A DNA stretch of 64,000 nt from Lachnospiraceae bacterium (lineage in GTDB: Bacteria > Bacillota > Clostridia > Lachnospirales > Lachnospiraceae): the NCBI GenBank assembly GCA_021205755.1, contig JAJPWX010000039.1:1-64000 (forward strand), in the 5' to 3' direction. The notes beneath the pieces are model-generated. The model was not told the DNA's origin and did no database searches. It worked only from the letters and a program-made list of their open reading frames with translations. Both the position numbers and the translations under genes were made by a program. Shown here one piece after another: positions 17,304 to 27,963 of this stretch; position 1 is the first letter of the stretch, and each line of letters opens with the position of its first letter.

Positions 17304-19085
17304 TTACTTTGCTTCTTTCTCTTCTTTCACAATCTGAATATGCACATCCCGCAGCTGTTTTTCTTCCACCTCAGCCGGTGCGCCCATCATCACATCCTGT
17401 GCGTTCTTGTTCATCGGGAATGGAATAATCTCGCGGATGCTCTCTTCCCCGGCGATCAGCATCACCATACGGTCTACGCCGGGAGCGATGCCTGCGTGTG
17501 GCGGCGCGCCGTAGCAGAATGCGTTGTACATGGCCGGGAATTTCGCTTTCACATCCTCTTCGCCAAGTCCTACAATATTGAACGCCTTGACCATAATTTC
17601 CGGATCGTGATTCCGCACGGCGCCGGAGGAAAGCTCCACACCGTTGCAGACAAGGTCATACTGGTAAGCCAGGATGGCAAGTGCCTTCTCCTGATCCTCC
17701 GACGCCGCTTCCAGCGCTTTTAAACCGCCTTGCGGCATAGAGAATGGGTTATGGCAGAATTCCAGCACACCAGACTCCTCTCCAATCTCATACATAGGAA
17801 AGTCCACAATCCAGCAGAACTCATAGCTTTCCTTATCCATATAGCCTTCGAAACGATTCCCGATCAGCTTCAGCAGAACACCTGCACCTTTCTGAGCGGC
17901 TCCGCGGCTGCCTGCAGCCAGAGCCACAAAATCGCCAGGTTTCAAGCCAAGCGCCTTTGCCACTTCATCTTTGCGCTCTTTCACAAATTTTGAAATGCCT
18001 CCGACCAGCTCTCCCTGTTCATCGAGGCGGAACCAGTAGACTTTCTGCCCACTCTGCACTTCCGCATCCGCACACAGCTTGTCAATCACCTTTCTGGTAC
18101 CGGTAAAATCAGAAGCCACAACTGCTTTCACAATCTGTCCGGCAAACGGTCCAAAACCACAGTCTGCAAGCACCTCCGTCGCATCCTGCACCTCCAGGTG
18201 AATTCTCAGATCCGGCTTATCCGTTCCATAGCGCTCCATCGCATCGAGATATGCAATCCGTCTGAATGGCGGCTTTGAGGCTTTCTGATAAATTCCATAC
18301 CGTGAGAAAATCGGCGGAAGCACATCCTCAAGAACCGCAAACACATCATCCTGATCCGCGAACGCCATTTCCATATCCAGCTGATAGAATTCACCCGGAG
18401 AACGATCCGCGCGCGCGTCCTCATCGCGGAAGCACGGCGCAATCTGGAAATAACGGTCAAAACCTGACGCCATCAAAAGCTGCTTAAACTGCTGCGGTGC
18501 CTGCGGCAGCGCATAAAACTTACCAGGATGGTTTCTGGACGGAACCAGATAATCCCGCGCACCCTCCGGAGAAGAACAGGTCAGAATCGGCGTCGTAATT
18601 TCCATAAAGTCATGTGCAATCATGCTGGAGCGAAGGTCAGCCACAATTTTGCTTCTCAGAATAATTTTATCCTTCACCGCCGGATTCCGAAGATCCAGAT
18701 AACGGTATTTCAGGCGAAGATTTTCATCCGCCTCTTTGGAGTGATTGATCTGGAACGGCAGCTCATTATACTGGCACCTGCCGAGCAGATCGATTTTCTC
18801 AGGAACCACTTCAATTTCACCAGTCGCAAGCTTTTCATTTTTGCTGCTGCGCTCACGAACGGTACCTTCCACGGAAATCGTTGACTCATAATTCAGATCA
18901 GAAAGCTGCTCCATGATCTCTTCTGTCTCCACGACTACCTGCGTTGTTCCATAAAAATCCCTCAAAATCAAAAATCCCAAATTTTTGCTAACCTTGCGGA
19001 GATTCTCAAACCAGCCGACCAGCTTTACCTGTGCGCCGACATCACTTAGTCTTAATTCTCCGCAATTGTGTGTTCTTCCCTGCAT
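17304..19085 (-). CDS. aspS: Aspartyl-tRNA synthetase
   Basis: 593 aa, normal for the bacterial class II enzyme that charges tRNA-Asp. It has the N-terminal OB-fold anticodon domain (about 1-105), motif 2 in FRDEDARADRSPGEFYQLDMEMAF, the bacterial GAD insertion (about 300-400, including GGISKFV) and motif 3 at GIAPGVDRMVMLIAG. It lies 28 bp downstream of the aconitase-family gene on the same strand. Whether it is discriminating or also charges tRNA-Asn depends on a gatCAB set that is not in this window. Confidence 0.97.
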   Translation of the reverse strand: MQGRTHNCGELRLSDVGAQVKLVGWFENLRKVSKNLGFLILRDFYGTTQVVVETEEIMEQLSDLNYESTISVEGTVRERSSKNEKLATGEIEVVPEKIDLLGRCQYNELPFQINHSKEADENLRLKYRYLDLRNPAVKDKIILRSKIVADLRSSMIAHDFMEITTPILTCSSPEGARDYLVPSRNHPGKFYALPQAPQQFKQLLMASGFDRYFQIAPCFRDEDARADRSPGEFYQLDMEMAFADQDDVFAVLEDVLPPIFSRYGIYQKASKPPFRRIAYLDAMERYGTDKPDLRIHLEVQDATEVLADCGFGPFAGQIVKAVVASDFTGTRKVIDKLCADAEVQSGQKVYWFRLDEQGELVGGISKFVKERKDEVAKALGLKPGDFVALAAGSRGAAQKGAGVLLKLIGNRFEGYMDKESYEFCWIVDFPMYEIGEESGVLEFCHNPFSMPQGGLKALEAASEDQEKALAILAYQYDLVCNGVELSSGAVRNHDPEIMVKAFNIVGLGEEDVKAKFPAMYNAFCYGAPPHAGIAPGVDRMVMLIAGEESIREIIPFPMNKNAQDVMMGAPAEVEEKQLRDVHIQIVKEEKEAK

Positions 19086-19113
19086 TGTCCTGTTTCCTCT
19101 CTGTTCATCCTTA

Positions 19114-21525
19114 CTATTTCATATTCTTCATACGGTTCCGGTTGAAATTAATCAGGCAACCCGCCTTGACGATCTCGATCTCATTTTCTGTCATATCTGT
19201 CATGTAAAGAGAGATTTCCTTTACATTCGCCTGCTCCCTGCCGCTGTTTTTCGCGGAAGCGCCATCCGACGCATCCACCTGACGGATCACATATGCCTTA
19301 ATGTCTTTCCTGTCACCGTCAAGAGCCGCTTTTACATCCGGCACATAAATATAATCGCCAACCTCAAAGCAAGGTTCCTCTTTCATCTGGAATGGGAGCA
19401 TACCCCAGTTCATCACATTGGAGCGATAGCGCTTCGTCGCGTATTCACTGCAGATATTCGCAAGCCCGCCGAGCACTCTCTGACAGCTTGCAGCCTGCTC
19501 CCGCGCAGAGCCATCACCCGGCTTTACACAGTAAATCACACTGCCAATCTCTATATTGGCCAGATCCACATCCGGATTCACTGATTTAATCTGTGCAAGC
19601 GCTGCAGCGAGAGAATCATCAAGAGCCGCAGCCTCTTCCATATTGGCAGCAAGCCTTGTCCGCTCAAGCCGATCGGTTTCCTTCGCTTTCCCCACATACG
19701 CCGGGTCACGTCTGGACAGAGTGAACTCCGCCAGTCCAAGCGGATTGGAACGGTAAGAGGAAGTCTCGCCGGATGGAATCAGTTCATCCGTCGTTGTAAC
19801 CTTATCCATGATCTTCGAGCATACACGAAGCAGAATATGGTCTGACAATGCTTCCATTTCCGGCCAGTCCTTGATGTTCGGACCATAGACAAGCTCGGAG
19901 TCCGGTTCCGCTTTCTGGAATCCCTGGTATACCCGTACGCGGTACGCGCTGTCGTCATACTGGTATTCCGGCATCGCCCCCGCTCCATTCATTCTTCCAT
20001 CTACTGACATACCGGCACCGCATCCCTCTTCATACAGCACATCCGCAAACTGCTCCGCAGAGGTAAGCACACCGCCATTTGCGGCGGTTGCCGCGATCGA
20101 ACGCGCATCCATCAACGCAACTGCGGAAAGCTGCCCCACGCCTGGCTTGGAGCCTTCCCGGTTCGGGAAGTTTCTGGTTGTGTGGCGAATACTTAAACAG
20201 TTGTTTGCCGGTGTATCGCCCGCACCAAAGCACGGTCCGCAAAATGCAGTCTTGACTGTCGAACCCGCTGCCATCAGTGTTGAAATCGCACCTTTCTGCA
20301 CCAGATCCATGAATACCGGCTGAGAGGATGGATAAACCGCCAGGGTAAACGCTCCATTGCCGATGCTTCTGCCCTTCAGAATCTGTGCTGCCTGCATCAG
20401 ATTCGAATAACCGCCGCCCGCGCAGCCTGCAATAATTCCCTGTTCTGCGTAAACCTTTCCATCTACGACCTTGTCTGTCAGGTGGAAATCAACGGTCGTG
20501 TTTTCTGTGAGTGCCTCTGCGCTCTTTTCCACCTCGCGCAGGATATCACCCGGATTAGCCAGGAACTCATCAATCTCATACGTATTGCTCGGATGGAATG
20601 GAAGCGCAATCATTGGCTTCACGGTGCTTAAGTCTACATAAACCAGGCCGTCGTAATATGCGACATCCGCCGGGTTCAGCTCACGGTATTCCCCGCCGCG
20701 CCCGTGCTGCATCAGATAAGCCTTGGTCTCCTCGTCTGTCCGCCAGATAGAGGAAAGACAGGTCGTCTCTGTCGTCATGACGTCAATACCATTGCGATAG
20801 TCCGTCGTCATCGATGCAACGCCCGGTCCGACAAATTCCATGACTTTATTTTTTACATAACCATTTTTAAATACCGCTCCGATAATCGCCAGCGCGATAT
20901 CCTGCGGTCCTACGCCCGGGTTCGGCTTCCCGTCCAGATAAATTGCCACCACGCCCGGATAAGCGACGTCATAGGTATCTTGCAGCAGCTGTTTTACCAG
21001 CTCGCCGCCGCCCTCGCCGACTGCCATTGTACCGATTGCGCCATAACGCGTGTGGGAATCAGAACCCAAAATCATTTTCCCGCAGCCCGCCATCGTCTCG
21101 CGCATATACTGGTGAATGACGGCAAGATGAGGCGGTACATAGATGCCGCCGTATTTTTTCGCCGCGGAAAGACCAAATACATGGTCATCTTCATTGATCG
21201 TACCGCCAACCGCGCACAGGGAATTGTGGCAGTTGGTCAGAACATATGGGATCGGAAATTTCTCCATACCGGAAGCTTTCGCGGTCTGGATAATACCAAC
21301 GAACGTGATATCATGAGAAGTCATCGCGTCAAAGCGAATTTTCAGATGCGACATGTCGTCCGAGGTATTGTGTGCCTTCAGAATCGAATATGCAATCGTA
21401 CCCTTCCGGTCTTCCTCTTTGTCCGGCTGCTTTCCACAGACTGCCTGGACTTTCGCCCGGTCCTCCTCCGCTACAATCTGAGTGCCGCGGATCAGCCATG
21501 CTCCATGTTCGAATAATTTAATCAT
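19114..21525 (-). CDS. Aconitase-family hydratase
   Basis: 803 aa, iron-sulfur hydro-lyase of the aconitase superfamily. [22 protein letters not shown] is the family substrate segment. The cluster cysteines are in GCAGGGYSN (one) and CGPCFGAG (two), in the spacing typical of the [4Fe-4S] fold. The C-terminal swivel domain (about 650-800) contains the [11 protein letters not shown] arginine-type loop. It differs from ordinary AcnA in size and in several segments, closer in character to the YbhJ-type paralogues annotated simply as hydratase. It precedes aspS by 28 bp. Substrate is uncertain: aconitate, homoaconitate or a methyl-branched relative. Confidence 0.85.
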   Translation of the reverse strand: MIKLFEHGAWLIRGTQIVAEEDRAKVQAVCGKQPDKEEDRKGTIAYSILKAHNTSDDMSHLKIRFDAMTSHDITFVGIIQTAKASGMEKFPIPYVLTNCHNSLCAVGGTINEDDHVFGLSAAKKYGGIYVPPHLAVIHQYMRETMAGCGKMILGSDSHTRYGAIGTMAVGEGGGELVKQLLQDTYDVAYPGVVAIYLDGKPNPGVGPQDIALAIIGAVFKNGYVKNKVMEFVGPGVASMTTDYRNGIDVMTTETTCLSSIWRTDEETKAYLMQHGRGGEYRELNPADVAYYDGLVYVDLSTVKPMIALPFHPSNTYEIDEFLANPGDILREVEKSAEALTENTTVDFHLTDKVVDGKVYAEQGIIAGCAGGGYSNLMQAAQILKGRSIGNGAFTLAVYPSSQPVFMDLVQKGAISTLMAAGSTVKTAFCGPCFGAGDTPANNCLSIRHTTRNFPNREGSKPGVGQLSAVALMDARSIAATAANGGVLTSAEQFADVLYEEGCGAGMSVDGRMNGAGAMPEYQYDDSAYRVRVYQGFQKAEPDSELVYGPNIKDWPEMEALSDHILLRVCSKIMDKVTTTDELIPSGETSSYRSNPLGLAEFTLSRRDPAYVGKAKETDRLERTRLAANMEEAAALDDSLAAALAQIKSVNPDVDLANIEIGSVIYCVKPGDGSAREQAASCQRVLGGLANICSEYATKRYRSNVMNWGMLPFQMKEEPCFEVGDYIYVPDVKAALDGDRKDIKAYVIRQVDASDGASAKNSGREQANVKEISLYMTDMTENEIEIVKAGCLINFNRNRMKNMK

Positions 21526-21856
21526 AATCTCCCGCCTTTCTTCTCTGTGGTGGTTGCGCTGGCCAGCTCATTCTATCCTGACTGGCTGCGCGGATCCTTC
21601 TTTCGCCAGATAAAGGATCCAACAAGCCACATTCTATCACCTTTGCTTTCATTCCACAACATTTTTTTAAACATCATGCCCGAACGGTTACAGTAAAATT
21701 CCATATTTTTTCAGGCTTTACTCATAAATTCCCGCAATTTCACTCTTGTATTGGGTAGTAAAAAATGTTAGACTTTAGTGAATGCGTAAAGTTTCATAAG
21801 CGAGCTGTCAGACAGTATTTCTCTACAGTCTTGCAGACATGATTCGAGAGGGTCTT
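21526..21856. other. Divergent spacer between hydratase and GGDEF genes
   Basis: 331 bp. It is expected to hold the promoters of both divergent genes. I see an AT-rich stretch (about 21655-21760) but no promoter pair good enough to call and no RNA structure I can name. Confidence 0.4.
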
Positions 21857-22969
21857 ATGGTAAATTCATATATACGAACAATTGAATTTGAATATGAAAA
21901 GGTAAGCAAACACTGGCTGAATATACATACTGTCATCAGCATTGGCCTGACGATCGCCTCATTTTTGCTGGAATTGATTCTTTTCTTTGTCCTGAGTTGG
22001 CTGGATATGATGGATTCTACGCTCCCCAGATATATGGTAAAATACCTGATCATTCCTACTGGGCTGAATATCCTGATTCTTCTGGTGATTTTACTGGTTC
22101 GGAAAAAGTATCCGAAAAGGCTCACCCTCCAGACTTATGTAGTTTCCATCGGATTGGTGGGGATGTGTTTTGTATTATTTACCATACACAGCATTTTTCC
22201 CTCTCTCTATTTTCTGTTTGCAATTCCGCTGATGTTCTCATGTCTGTACGGGAACTATGTTCTGACAACTGTAACTGCCATCTGTGTGCTCATTGCCAGG
22301 GTTGTCGGCGACGTTGTTATTATCTGGGATGCAGATAAAACGCAAATAATTGAGTATGGATATAATTCCGTGAACTTTGCTCTCTCCATTCTGCTTCTCA
22401 TCGGATTTTATATCTCCTGCATGGCTCTGATTTATTTTGAGCAGGAAAAAAATCATGCAGCAATCAAGAAGGAGATTGAACGTGTACAGTACCGGCATGG
22501 CATGATCATCGATCAGCTGACCTCTCTCTACAACCGTACCGCTCTCGATGAAGTACTGGCGCATCTGAGTGAGAATGATACTGGCCTTATCTGTGCAATG
22601 CTGGATATCGATCATTTTAAGGATGTCAATGACACGCTTGGCCATCTGGTCGGCGATGATTACCTGAAACAATTTGGTGAAATTCTGCGAACAGAGTGTG
22701 CGCAGCATCTGACTTTCCGCTATGGCGGCGATGAATTCTGTATCTTATTCACCGGCATTACTATGGAAGAAGCCGGGGTTATCTGTAAACGAATCTACAG
22801 GGAATCCTCGAAAATTCTCGAGCCCGGTCGAATTCGCCATACCGCAGCTGCCAGCTATGGACTGACCGAATATCAATCCGGCCAGTCCGCCGATGAATTA
22901 ATTCAGGCTGCGGATGATGCCCTGTATGTACAAAAGCGCTTGCGTGGAAGTAAAAATAACGATCGTTAA
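21857..22969 (+). CDS. Membrane GGDEF protein (diguanylate cyclase)
   Basis: 370 aa from the ATG at 21857, chosen because GAGAGGG lies just upstream; an ATG at 21839 lacks a site. About six membrane spans fill the first 200 residues (a MASE-like sensor without an obvious ligand motif), followed by a short helix and a GGDEF domain. Its active site RYGGDEF is intact, and MLDIDHFKDVNDTLGH carries the metal-binding Asp, so synthesis of cyclic di-GMP from GTP is expected. An RxxD inhibitory site is not clear. It is transcribed alone and converges on parC with only 14 bp between stops. Confidence 0.92.
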   Translation: MVNSYIRTIEFEYEKVSKHWLNIHTVISIGLTIASFLLELILFFVLSWLDMMDSTLPRYMVKYLIIPTGLNILILLVILLVRKKYPKRLTLQTYVVSIGLVGMCFVLFTIHSIFPSLYFLFAIPLMFSCLYGNYVLTTVTAICVLIARVVGDVVIIWDADKTQIIEYGYNSVNFALSILLLIGFYISCMALIYFEQEKNHAAIKKEIERVQYRHGMIIDQLTSLYNRTALDEVLAHLSENDTGLICAMLDIDHFKDVNDTLGHLVGDDYLKQFGEILRTECAQHLTFRYGGDEFCILFTGITMEEAGVICKRIYRESSKILEPGRIRHTAAASYGLTEYQSGQSADELIQAADDALYVQKRLRGSKNNDR

Positions 22970-22983
22970 TCAATTCATCATTC

Positions 22984-25230
22984 TTACAAGCGGATATGGG
23001 TTCCCTTTGTATCTCTTGAGGCAACGCGCAGTTTTGCCAGGCTGACCGTTTTGTCTTTGTATGACGCTTCTTTTATCTCCTTATCCGCGCCTTTTTCGAC
23101 CCAGTATACCTCCGCAACCGCATCGTCCTCGCCAAGCTTCATCCCGCGCACGCCGACGGCGGTTTTTTTCTTCATCGGAATTTCCGATACCGGGAAACAC
23201 AGAAAATAGCCATTTTCAGACGCCAGAACGATATGCGCATTCTCCGATGCAGCGTACACCGTGAGCAGCTGATCGCCATCCTGCAGCTTCGTTGCCGCGG
23301 TTGTGCGCTTGGATACGTCAAATTCTTTTCCTTCTACCTGCTTTACCATTGCCTGTTTCGTCACAAATGTAAGCACCGTCTCCCGAATGTCATTCATGGA
23401 AAAGACGCCGATAAAATTCTCTTCACTGCTGTTGTAATTGCACAGATTATCGACTGGCGTCCCTTTCGCCCGGAACTTTCCAAACGGTACATCCTGCATT
23501 TTCAGCAGATGTACCTTACCGCTGTCTGTAAAAATGCAGATACGGTCGGTGTTCAGGCAGTGTAGCACATACTTACTCTCCGCATCCGCTGCTTCCCGGT
23601 TGTGCTCATAGACGCTCTCTTCCATGGAACGCACATAGCCGAACCGATCCATGAGAAATACTACCGGCAGCTCTTCCATCTTCGTCTCCTCCAGCACAAT
23701 CTCTTCCGCGTTTTCAATCGCCGTTCTTCTGGGGCGTCCAAATTCCTTTTTTAATGCGTCCAGCTCTTTGATAATCACCTTCGCCATGGAATCGTAATTA
23801 TTCAGGATATCTTTGTAGGAAGCAATATTTTTCAGCGTCTCCTCATGCTCCTGCATCAGTACCTCAATCTCCAGACCGATCAGCTTGTACAGACGCATAT
23901 CCAGAATCGCGTTCGCCTGCGGCTCTGTGAAATTCAGCTTTGCCGCCATCCTGCGCGATTTTTCTGTCTTAAAACGGATACCCTCTGTCACGCCATGCAC
24001 GAGACATTCCTTTACCTGGTCGCGGCTGCGGCTGCCCCGCAAAATCTCAATAATCAGGTCAATGATATCACAGGCACGGATCAGGCCTTCCTGGATTTCA
24101 CTCTTTTTCTCCTCCTTTTCGAGCAGATTTTTATATTTCCGGGTCGTCAGTTCAAACTGAAAATCTATGTTATAATCCAGGATTTTCCGCAGACTGAGGG
24201 TTTCCGGACGGCCATCTGCGACAGCCAGCATATTGACGCCAAAGGTATCCTGCAGCCTTGTCTTTTTATAAAGCAGGTTTTTCAGCTTCTCCACATCTGC
24301 GCCGCGGCGCAGCTCCAGCACAATGCGGATTCCGCCCTTGGAGGACTGGTTGGAAATATCAACGATATCGTTCGTCTTCCGGGTCTCCACAAGTGCCGCG
24401 ACCTCATTTAAAAATTTGCCGATATTCGCGCCGATCATGGTATATGGAATCTCAGTGATCACCAGGCGTTCTCTTCCGCCCTTGACCTGCTCCACTTCCA
24501 CGCGGCCGCGCAGGCGGATTTTCCCCTGTCCGGTCTCATAAATCCGCAAAAGCTCGTCCTGATTGACGACAATGCCGCCGGTCGGGAAATCCGGTCCTTT
24601 GATGTACTTCATCAGATCCGCATTGGTCAGCTTATTATTCTTAATCAGCGCCTTGACGGCGTCGATCACTTCTGACAGATTGTGCGTCGGAATACTTGTC
24701 ACCATACCGACCGCAATACCATCCGAGCCATTCACGAGCAGGTTCGGAATCCGTACCGGAAGTACCACAGGTTCTTTTTCCGTCTCGTCAAAGTTCGGGC
24801 CAAAATCTACCACATCCTTGTCCAGATCCGCCAGAAACGCCACCTGCGTAATCTTCTGAAGCCGCGCCTCTGTGTAACGCATCGCGGCCGCCCCGTCGCC
24901 CTCGATCGAGCCAAAATTGCCGTGACCGTCCACCAGCGCCTGTCCCTTTTTGAAGTCCTGCGCCATCACTACCAGCGCATCATAAATGGAACTGTCTCCA
25001 TGCGGGTGATATTTACCCATCGTATCGCCGACGATACGCGCACACTTTCGGTACGGGCGGTCATAGCGGATGCCCAGCTCGTACATATCGTAGAGGGTGC
25101 GGCGCTGCACCGGCTTCAGGCCGTCCCGCACATCCGGCAGCGCGCGGGCAATGATTACGCTCATCGCGTAATCGATGTATGATTTCTGCATAATCTCGGA
25201 GTATTCCGCTCCAATGATGTTTTCTCCCAT
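22984..25230 (-). CDS. parC: Topoisomerase IV (gyrase-type) subunit A
   Basis: 748 aa from the ATG at 25230, which follows AGGAGGAGGAC; the frame extends 11 codons further up without a site. Type IIA topoisomerase A subunit: DNA is cleaved via the Tyr in AAAMRYTEARL. The quinolone-determining segment HPHGDSSIYDALVVMAQDF keeps Ser and Asp at the two resistance positions, i.e. the sensitive type. The C-terminal beta-pinwheel lacks a canonical QRRGGKG GyrA box, favouring ParC over GyrA. Starts 13 bp after parE ends; the two form one operon. Confidence 0.85.
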   Translation of the reverse strand: MGENIIGAEYSEIMQKSYIDYAMSVIIARALPDVRDGLKPVQRRTLYDMYELGIRYDRPYRKCARIVGDTMGKYHPHGDSSIYDALVVMAQDFKKGQALVDGHGNFGSIEGDGAAAMRYTEARLQKITQVAFLADLDKDVVDFGPNFDETEKEPVVLPVRIPNLLVNGSDGIAVGMVTSIPTHNLSEVIDAVKALIKNNKLTNADLMKYIKGPDFPTGGIVVNQDELLRIYETGQGKIRLRGRVEVEQVKGGRERLVITEIPYTMIGANIGKFLNEVAALVETRKTNDIVDISNQSSKGGIRIVLELRRGADVEKLKNLLYKKTRLQDTFGVNMLAVADGRPETLSLRKILDYNIDFQFELTTRKYKNLLEKEEKKSEIQEGLIRACDIIDLIIEILRGSRSRDQVKECLVHGVTEGIRFKTEKSRRMAAKLNFTEPQANAILDMRLYKLIGLEIEVLMQEHEETLKNIASYKDILNNYDSMAKVIIKELDALKKEFGRPRRTAIENAEEIVLEETKMEELPVVFLMDRFGYVRSMEESVYEHNREAADAESKYVLHCLNTDRICIFTDSGKVHLLKMQDVPFGKFRAKGTPVDNLCNYNSSEENFIGVFSMNDIRETVLTFVTKQAMVKQVEGKEFDVSKRTTAATKLQDGDQLLTVYAASENAHIVLASENGYFLCFPVSEIPMKKKTAVGVRGMKLGEDDAVAEVYWVEKGADKEIKEASYKDKTVSLAKLRVASRDTKGTHIRL

Positions 25231-25243
25231 GTCCTCCTCCTGA

Positions 25244-27175
25244 TTACACATCCAACAGCGCATCCTGCGCGTGCTCGTAGATAAATTCCTTGCGCGGCGG
25301 CACCTCCGTGCCCATCAGCATCGCAGTAACGCTGGACGCAAAGCGCGCGTCCTCGATCTCCACGCGCTGCATGACGCGGGTTTCCGGATTCAGCGTTGTC
25401 TCCCAGAGCTGCTCCGCATCCATCTCCCCCAATCCCTTATAGCGCTGCAAAGTAAACGGTGCCTTATGCGTTTTGCGATATTTTTCCAACGCCTTGTCAT
25501 CGTAAAGGTACTGCTCTTTTCCTTTGGAAGGAATGACCTTATAAAGCGGCGGCATGGCGATGTAGACATGCCCCTCATAGATCAGCTCCGGCATAAAGCG
25601 GTAAAACAGCGTCAGCAGTAAAGTACTGATGTGTGCACCGTCGACATCGGCATCGGTCATGATGACAATCTTGTCATAGCGCAGCTTAGAGATATCAAAA
25701 TCATTTCCATAGCCTTCTGAAAACCCACAGCCAAAGGCATTGATCATGGTCTTTATCTCTGCATTTGCAAGCACCTTATCAATACTGGCCTTTTCAACAT
25801 TCAGAATCTTGCCGCGGATCGGCAGGATCGCCTGGAAATTACGGTCGCGGGCCGTCTTCGCAGAGCCGCCGGCAGAATCGCCCTCTACAATAAAAATCTC
25901 GCAGATGCTGGCGTCCCGGCTCTCACAGTTTGCCAGCTTACCATTACTGTCAAATGAATATTTCTGCTTTGTCAGAAGGTTGGTCTTTGCGCGCTCCTCT
26001 GTTTTGCGGATTTTCGCAGCCTTCTCCGCACAGCCCAGGATATTTTTCAGCGCATCCAGATGCTTATCAAAATAGCGAACGATCTCATCCCCGGCCACCT
26101 TTCCAACCGCGCGGGCAGCATCCTGGTTATCAAGCTTTGTCTTCGTCTGCCCTTCAAATCGCGGATCCGGGTGCTTGATCGAAACCACCGCGGTCATACC
26201 GTTGCGGATATCCGCTCCGGTAAAATTCGGATCTTTTTCCTTCAAAACGCCAATCTGCCGCGCATAGGTATTCATGACCGTGGTAAAGGTCGCCTTAAAC
26301 CCGGTCAGATGCGCGCCGCCCTCTGCGTTGTAAATATTATTACAAAAGCCAAGTACATTTTCATGAAACTCATTCACATACTGAAAGGCCACCTCGACCT
26401 GAATGCCCTCTGATTCGCCTTTAAAGTAAACCGGCTCACAGACCGGTTCGGATTCCTGGTTCATCTCGCGCACAAACCCCGTGATGCCCTCCGGTTCATA
26501 ATAAAGAATATCCTCAATCTCTTCCCCGCGCCGATCCTGAAAATGAATTTTCAGCTCCGGGTTCAGATAGGCCGTCTCATGCAGACGGCTTTTCAGCTCC
26601 GTCGCGGAAAAACGTGTCTTTTCAAAAATCTCCGGATCCGGCAGGAACTGAATCCGGGTTCCTGTCTCCTTCGTCTTTCCGATCACCGGCAGCAGGCCAT
26701 TTTCCAGCTCAATCACCGGCACGCCGCGCTCATAGCGGTCATGGTGAATCTTCCCGCCCCGCATAACCTGCACATCCAGCCAGGTCGAGAGCGCATTAAC
26801 CACAGAAGAACCCACGCCGTGGAGACCGCCGCTGGTCTTATAGGCCGTATTATCAAACTTGCCGCCCGCGTGCAGCGTGGTAAAAACCAGACGCTCTGCA
26901 GACATTCCTTTTTCATGCATTCCGACCGGAATTCCGCGCCCATTATCCTGCACTACAGCCGTGCCGTCCTTTTCCAGATAGACCTCAATCTGGCTGCAAT
27001 GCCCAGCCAGGTGTTCATCCACGGAATTGTCCACAATCTCGTAAATCAGATGGTTCAGTCCCTTGCGTGAGACACTGCCGATGTACATGCCGGGACGCTT
27101 GCGAACCGCCTCCAGCCCCTCCAGGACGGAAATACTGCTCGCATCATAGACCTCTCCGGTATTGTTTTTTGCCAT
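25244..27175 (-). CDS. parE: Topoisomerase IV (gyrase-type) subunit B
   Basis: 643 aa ATPase subunit of a type IIA topoisomerase. GHKL ATP-site motifs are clear: EIVDNSVDE, VVQDNGRGIPVG and SGGLHGVGSSVVNALS. The TOPRIM domain has EIFIVEGDSAGGSAK and IMTDADVDGAHI. The C-terminus PRKEFIYEHAQ closes the family fold. Its partner gene lies immediately downstream. ParE and GyrB are hard to separate by eye; the absence of a GyrA box in the partner supports topoisomerase IV. Confidence 0.85.
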   Translation of the reverse strand: MAKNNTGEVYDASSISVLEGLEAVRKRPGMYIGSVSRKGLNHLIYEIVDNSVDEHLAGHCSQIEVYLEKDGTAVVQDNGRGIPVGMHEKGMSAERLVFTTLHAGGKFDNTAYKTSGGLHGVGSSVVNALSTWLDVQVMRGGKIHHDRYERGVPVIELENGLLPVIGKTKETGTRIQFLPDPEIFEKTRFSATELKSRLHETAYLNPELKIHFQDRRGEEIEDILYYEPEGITGFVREMNQESEPVCEPVYFKGESEGIQVEVAFQYVNEFHENVLGFCNNIYNAEGGAHLTGFKATFTTVMNTYARQIGVLKEKDPNFTGADIRNGMTAVVSIKHPDPRFEGQTKTKLDNQDAARAVGKVAGDEIVRYFDKHLDALKNILGCAEKAAKIRKTEERAKTNLLTKQKYSFDSNGKLANCESRDASICEIFIVEGDSAGGSAKTARDRNFQAILPIRGKILNVEKASIDKVLANAEIKTMINAFGCGFSEGYGNDFDISKLRYDKIVIMTDADVDGAHISTLLLTLFYRFMPELIYEGHVYIAMPPLYKVIPSKGKEQYLYDDKALEKYRKTHKAPFTLQRYKGLGEMDAEQLWETTLNPETRVMQRVEIEDARFASSVTAMLMGTEVPPRKEFIYEHAQDALLDV

Positions 27176-27193
27176 TTTTGTTACTCCTCTTCT

Positions 27194-27862
27194 CTATAAC
27201 TGTTTCTCCGCTATCTCGCCCCGTTTTTTATAAATCGAATTCGCCGGTACAACCTCCCGAACCGAGGAAAGCGGATATATATTGGAATGCGGGCCGATCA
27301 CGGTTCCCGGATTCAGAACAGAGCCGCAGCCCACCTCAACCTCATCTCCAAGCATCGCGCCAAATTTTTTTAAGCCAGTCTCTATTCGCTCTGTACCATC
27401 CTTCACCACAACCAGCTTCTTGTCAGACTTCACATTCGACGTAATAGACCCCGCGCCCATATGCGCCTTGTAGCCAAGAATGGAATCGCCCACATAATTA
27501 TAGTGCGGCACCTGTACTTTATTGAACAGAACCACATTCTTCAGCTCCGTCGAATTTCCCACAACTGCGCCTTCTCCCACGATTGCGTTGCCGCGGATAA
27601 ACGCGCAGTGGCGAACCTCCGCGTTTTTTCCGATAATCGCCGGGCCATGGATGTAGGCCGTCGGCGCTACCGTCGCGGATTTTGCAATCCAGACATCCTC
27701 GCCGCGCTTTTCGTATTCCTCCTCTGAAAGAGTCGCCCCCAGTTCCAGGATAAACGCACTGATCTTCGGCAGAACCTCCCAGGGGTACTCTACGCCGTCA
27801 AAAAGGGACTTTGCGATTGTTTCATCTAAATTGTACAGATTTTTTATCTTACAAGATTCCAT
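27194..27862 (-). CDS. Left-handed beta-helix (GlmU C-terminal-like) protein
   Basis: 222 aa. A short N-terminal domain is followed from about residue 60 by hexapeptide repeats (IAKSATVAPTAYIHGPAIIG and onward) that form a left-handed beta-helix, as in the C-terminal acetyltransferase half of GlmU. NVVLFNKVQVPHYNYVGDSILG and GAGSITSNVKSDKK resemble the GlmU substrate loops. The pyrophosphorylase half is missing. It may be an acyl- or nucleotidyl-sugar related transferase or a stand-alone acetyltransferase; function is not fixed. GGAGAG precedes the ATG. It lies 18 bp upstream of parE. Confidence 0.8.
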   Translation of the reverse strand: MESCKIKNLYNLDETIAKSLFDGVEYPWEVLPKISAFILELGATLSEEEYEKRGEDVWIAKSATVAPTAYIHGPAIIGKNAEVRHCAFIRGNAIVGEGAVVGNSTELKNVVLFNKVQVPHYNYVGDSILGYKAHMGAGSITSNVKSDKKLVVVKDGTERIETGLKKFGAMLGDEVEVGCGSVLNPGTVIGPHSNIYPLSSVREVVPANSIYKKRGEIAEKQL

Positions 27863-27963
27863 TGCGTTTTTCTCTCCTTTTCTGCTTTCTTCCTACTACA
27901 ATGTATTCCAAACGGTTTTCTTTATATATGAATTATGAATCACAGGATACCGGGATCATCCTC

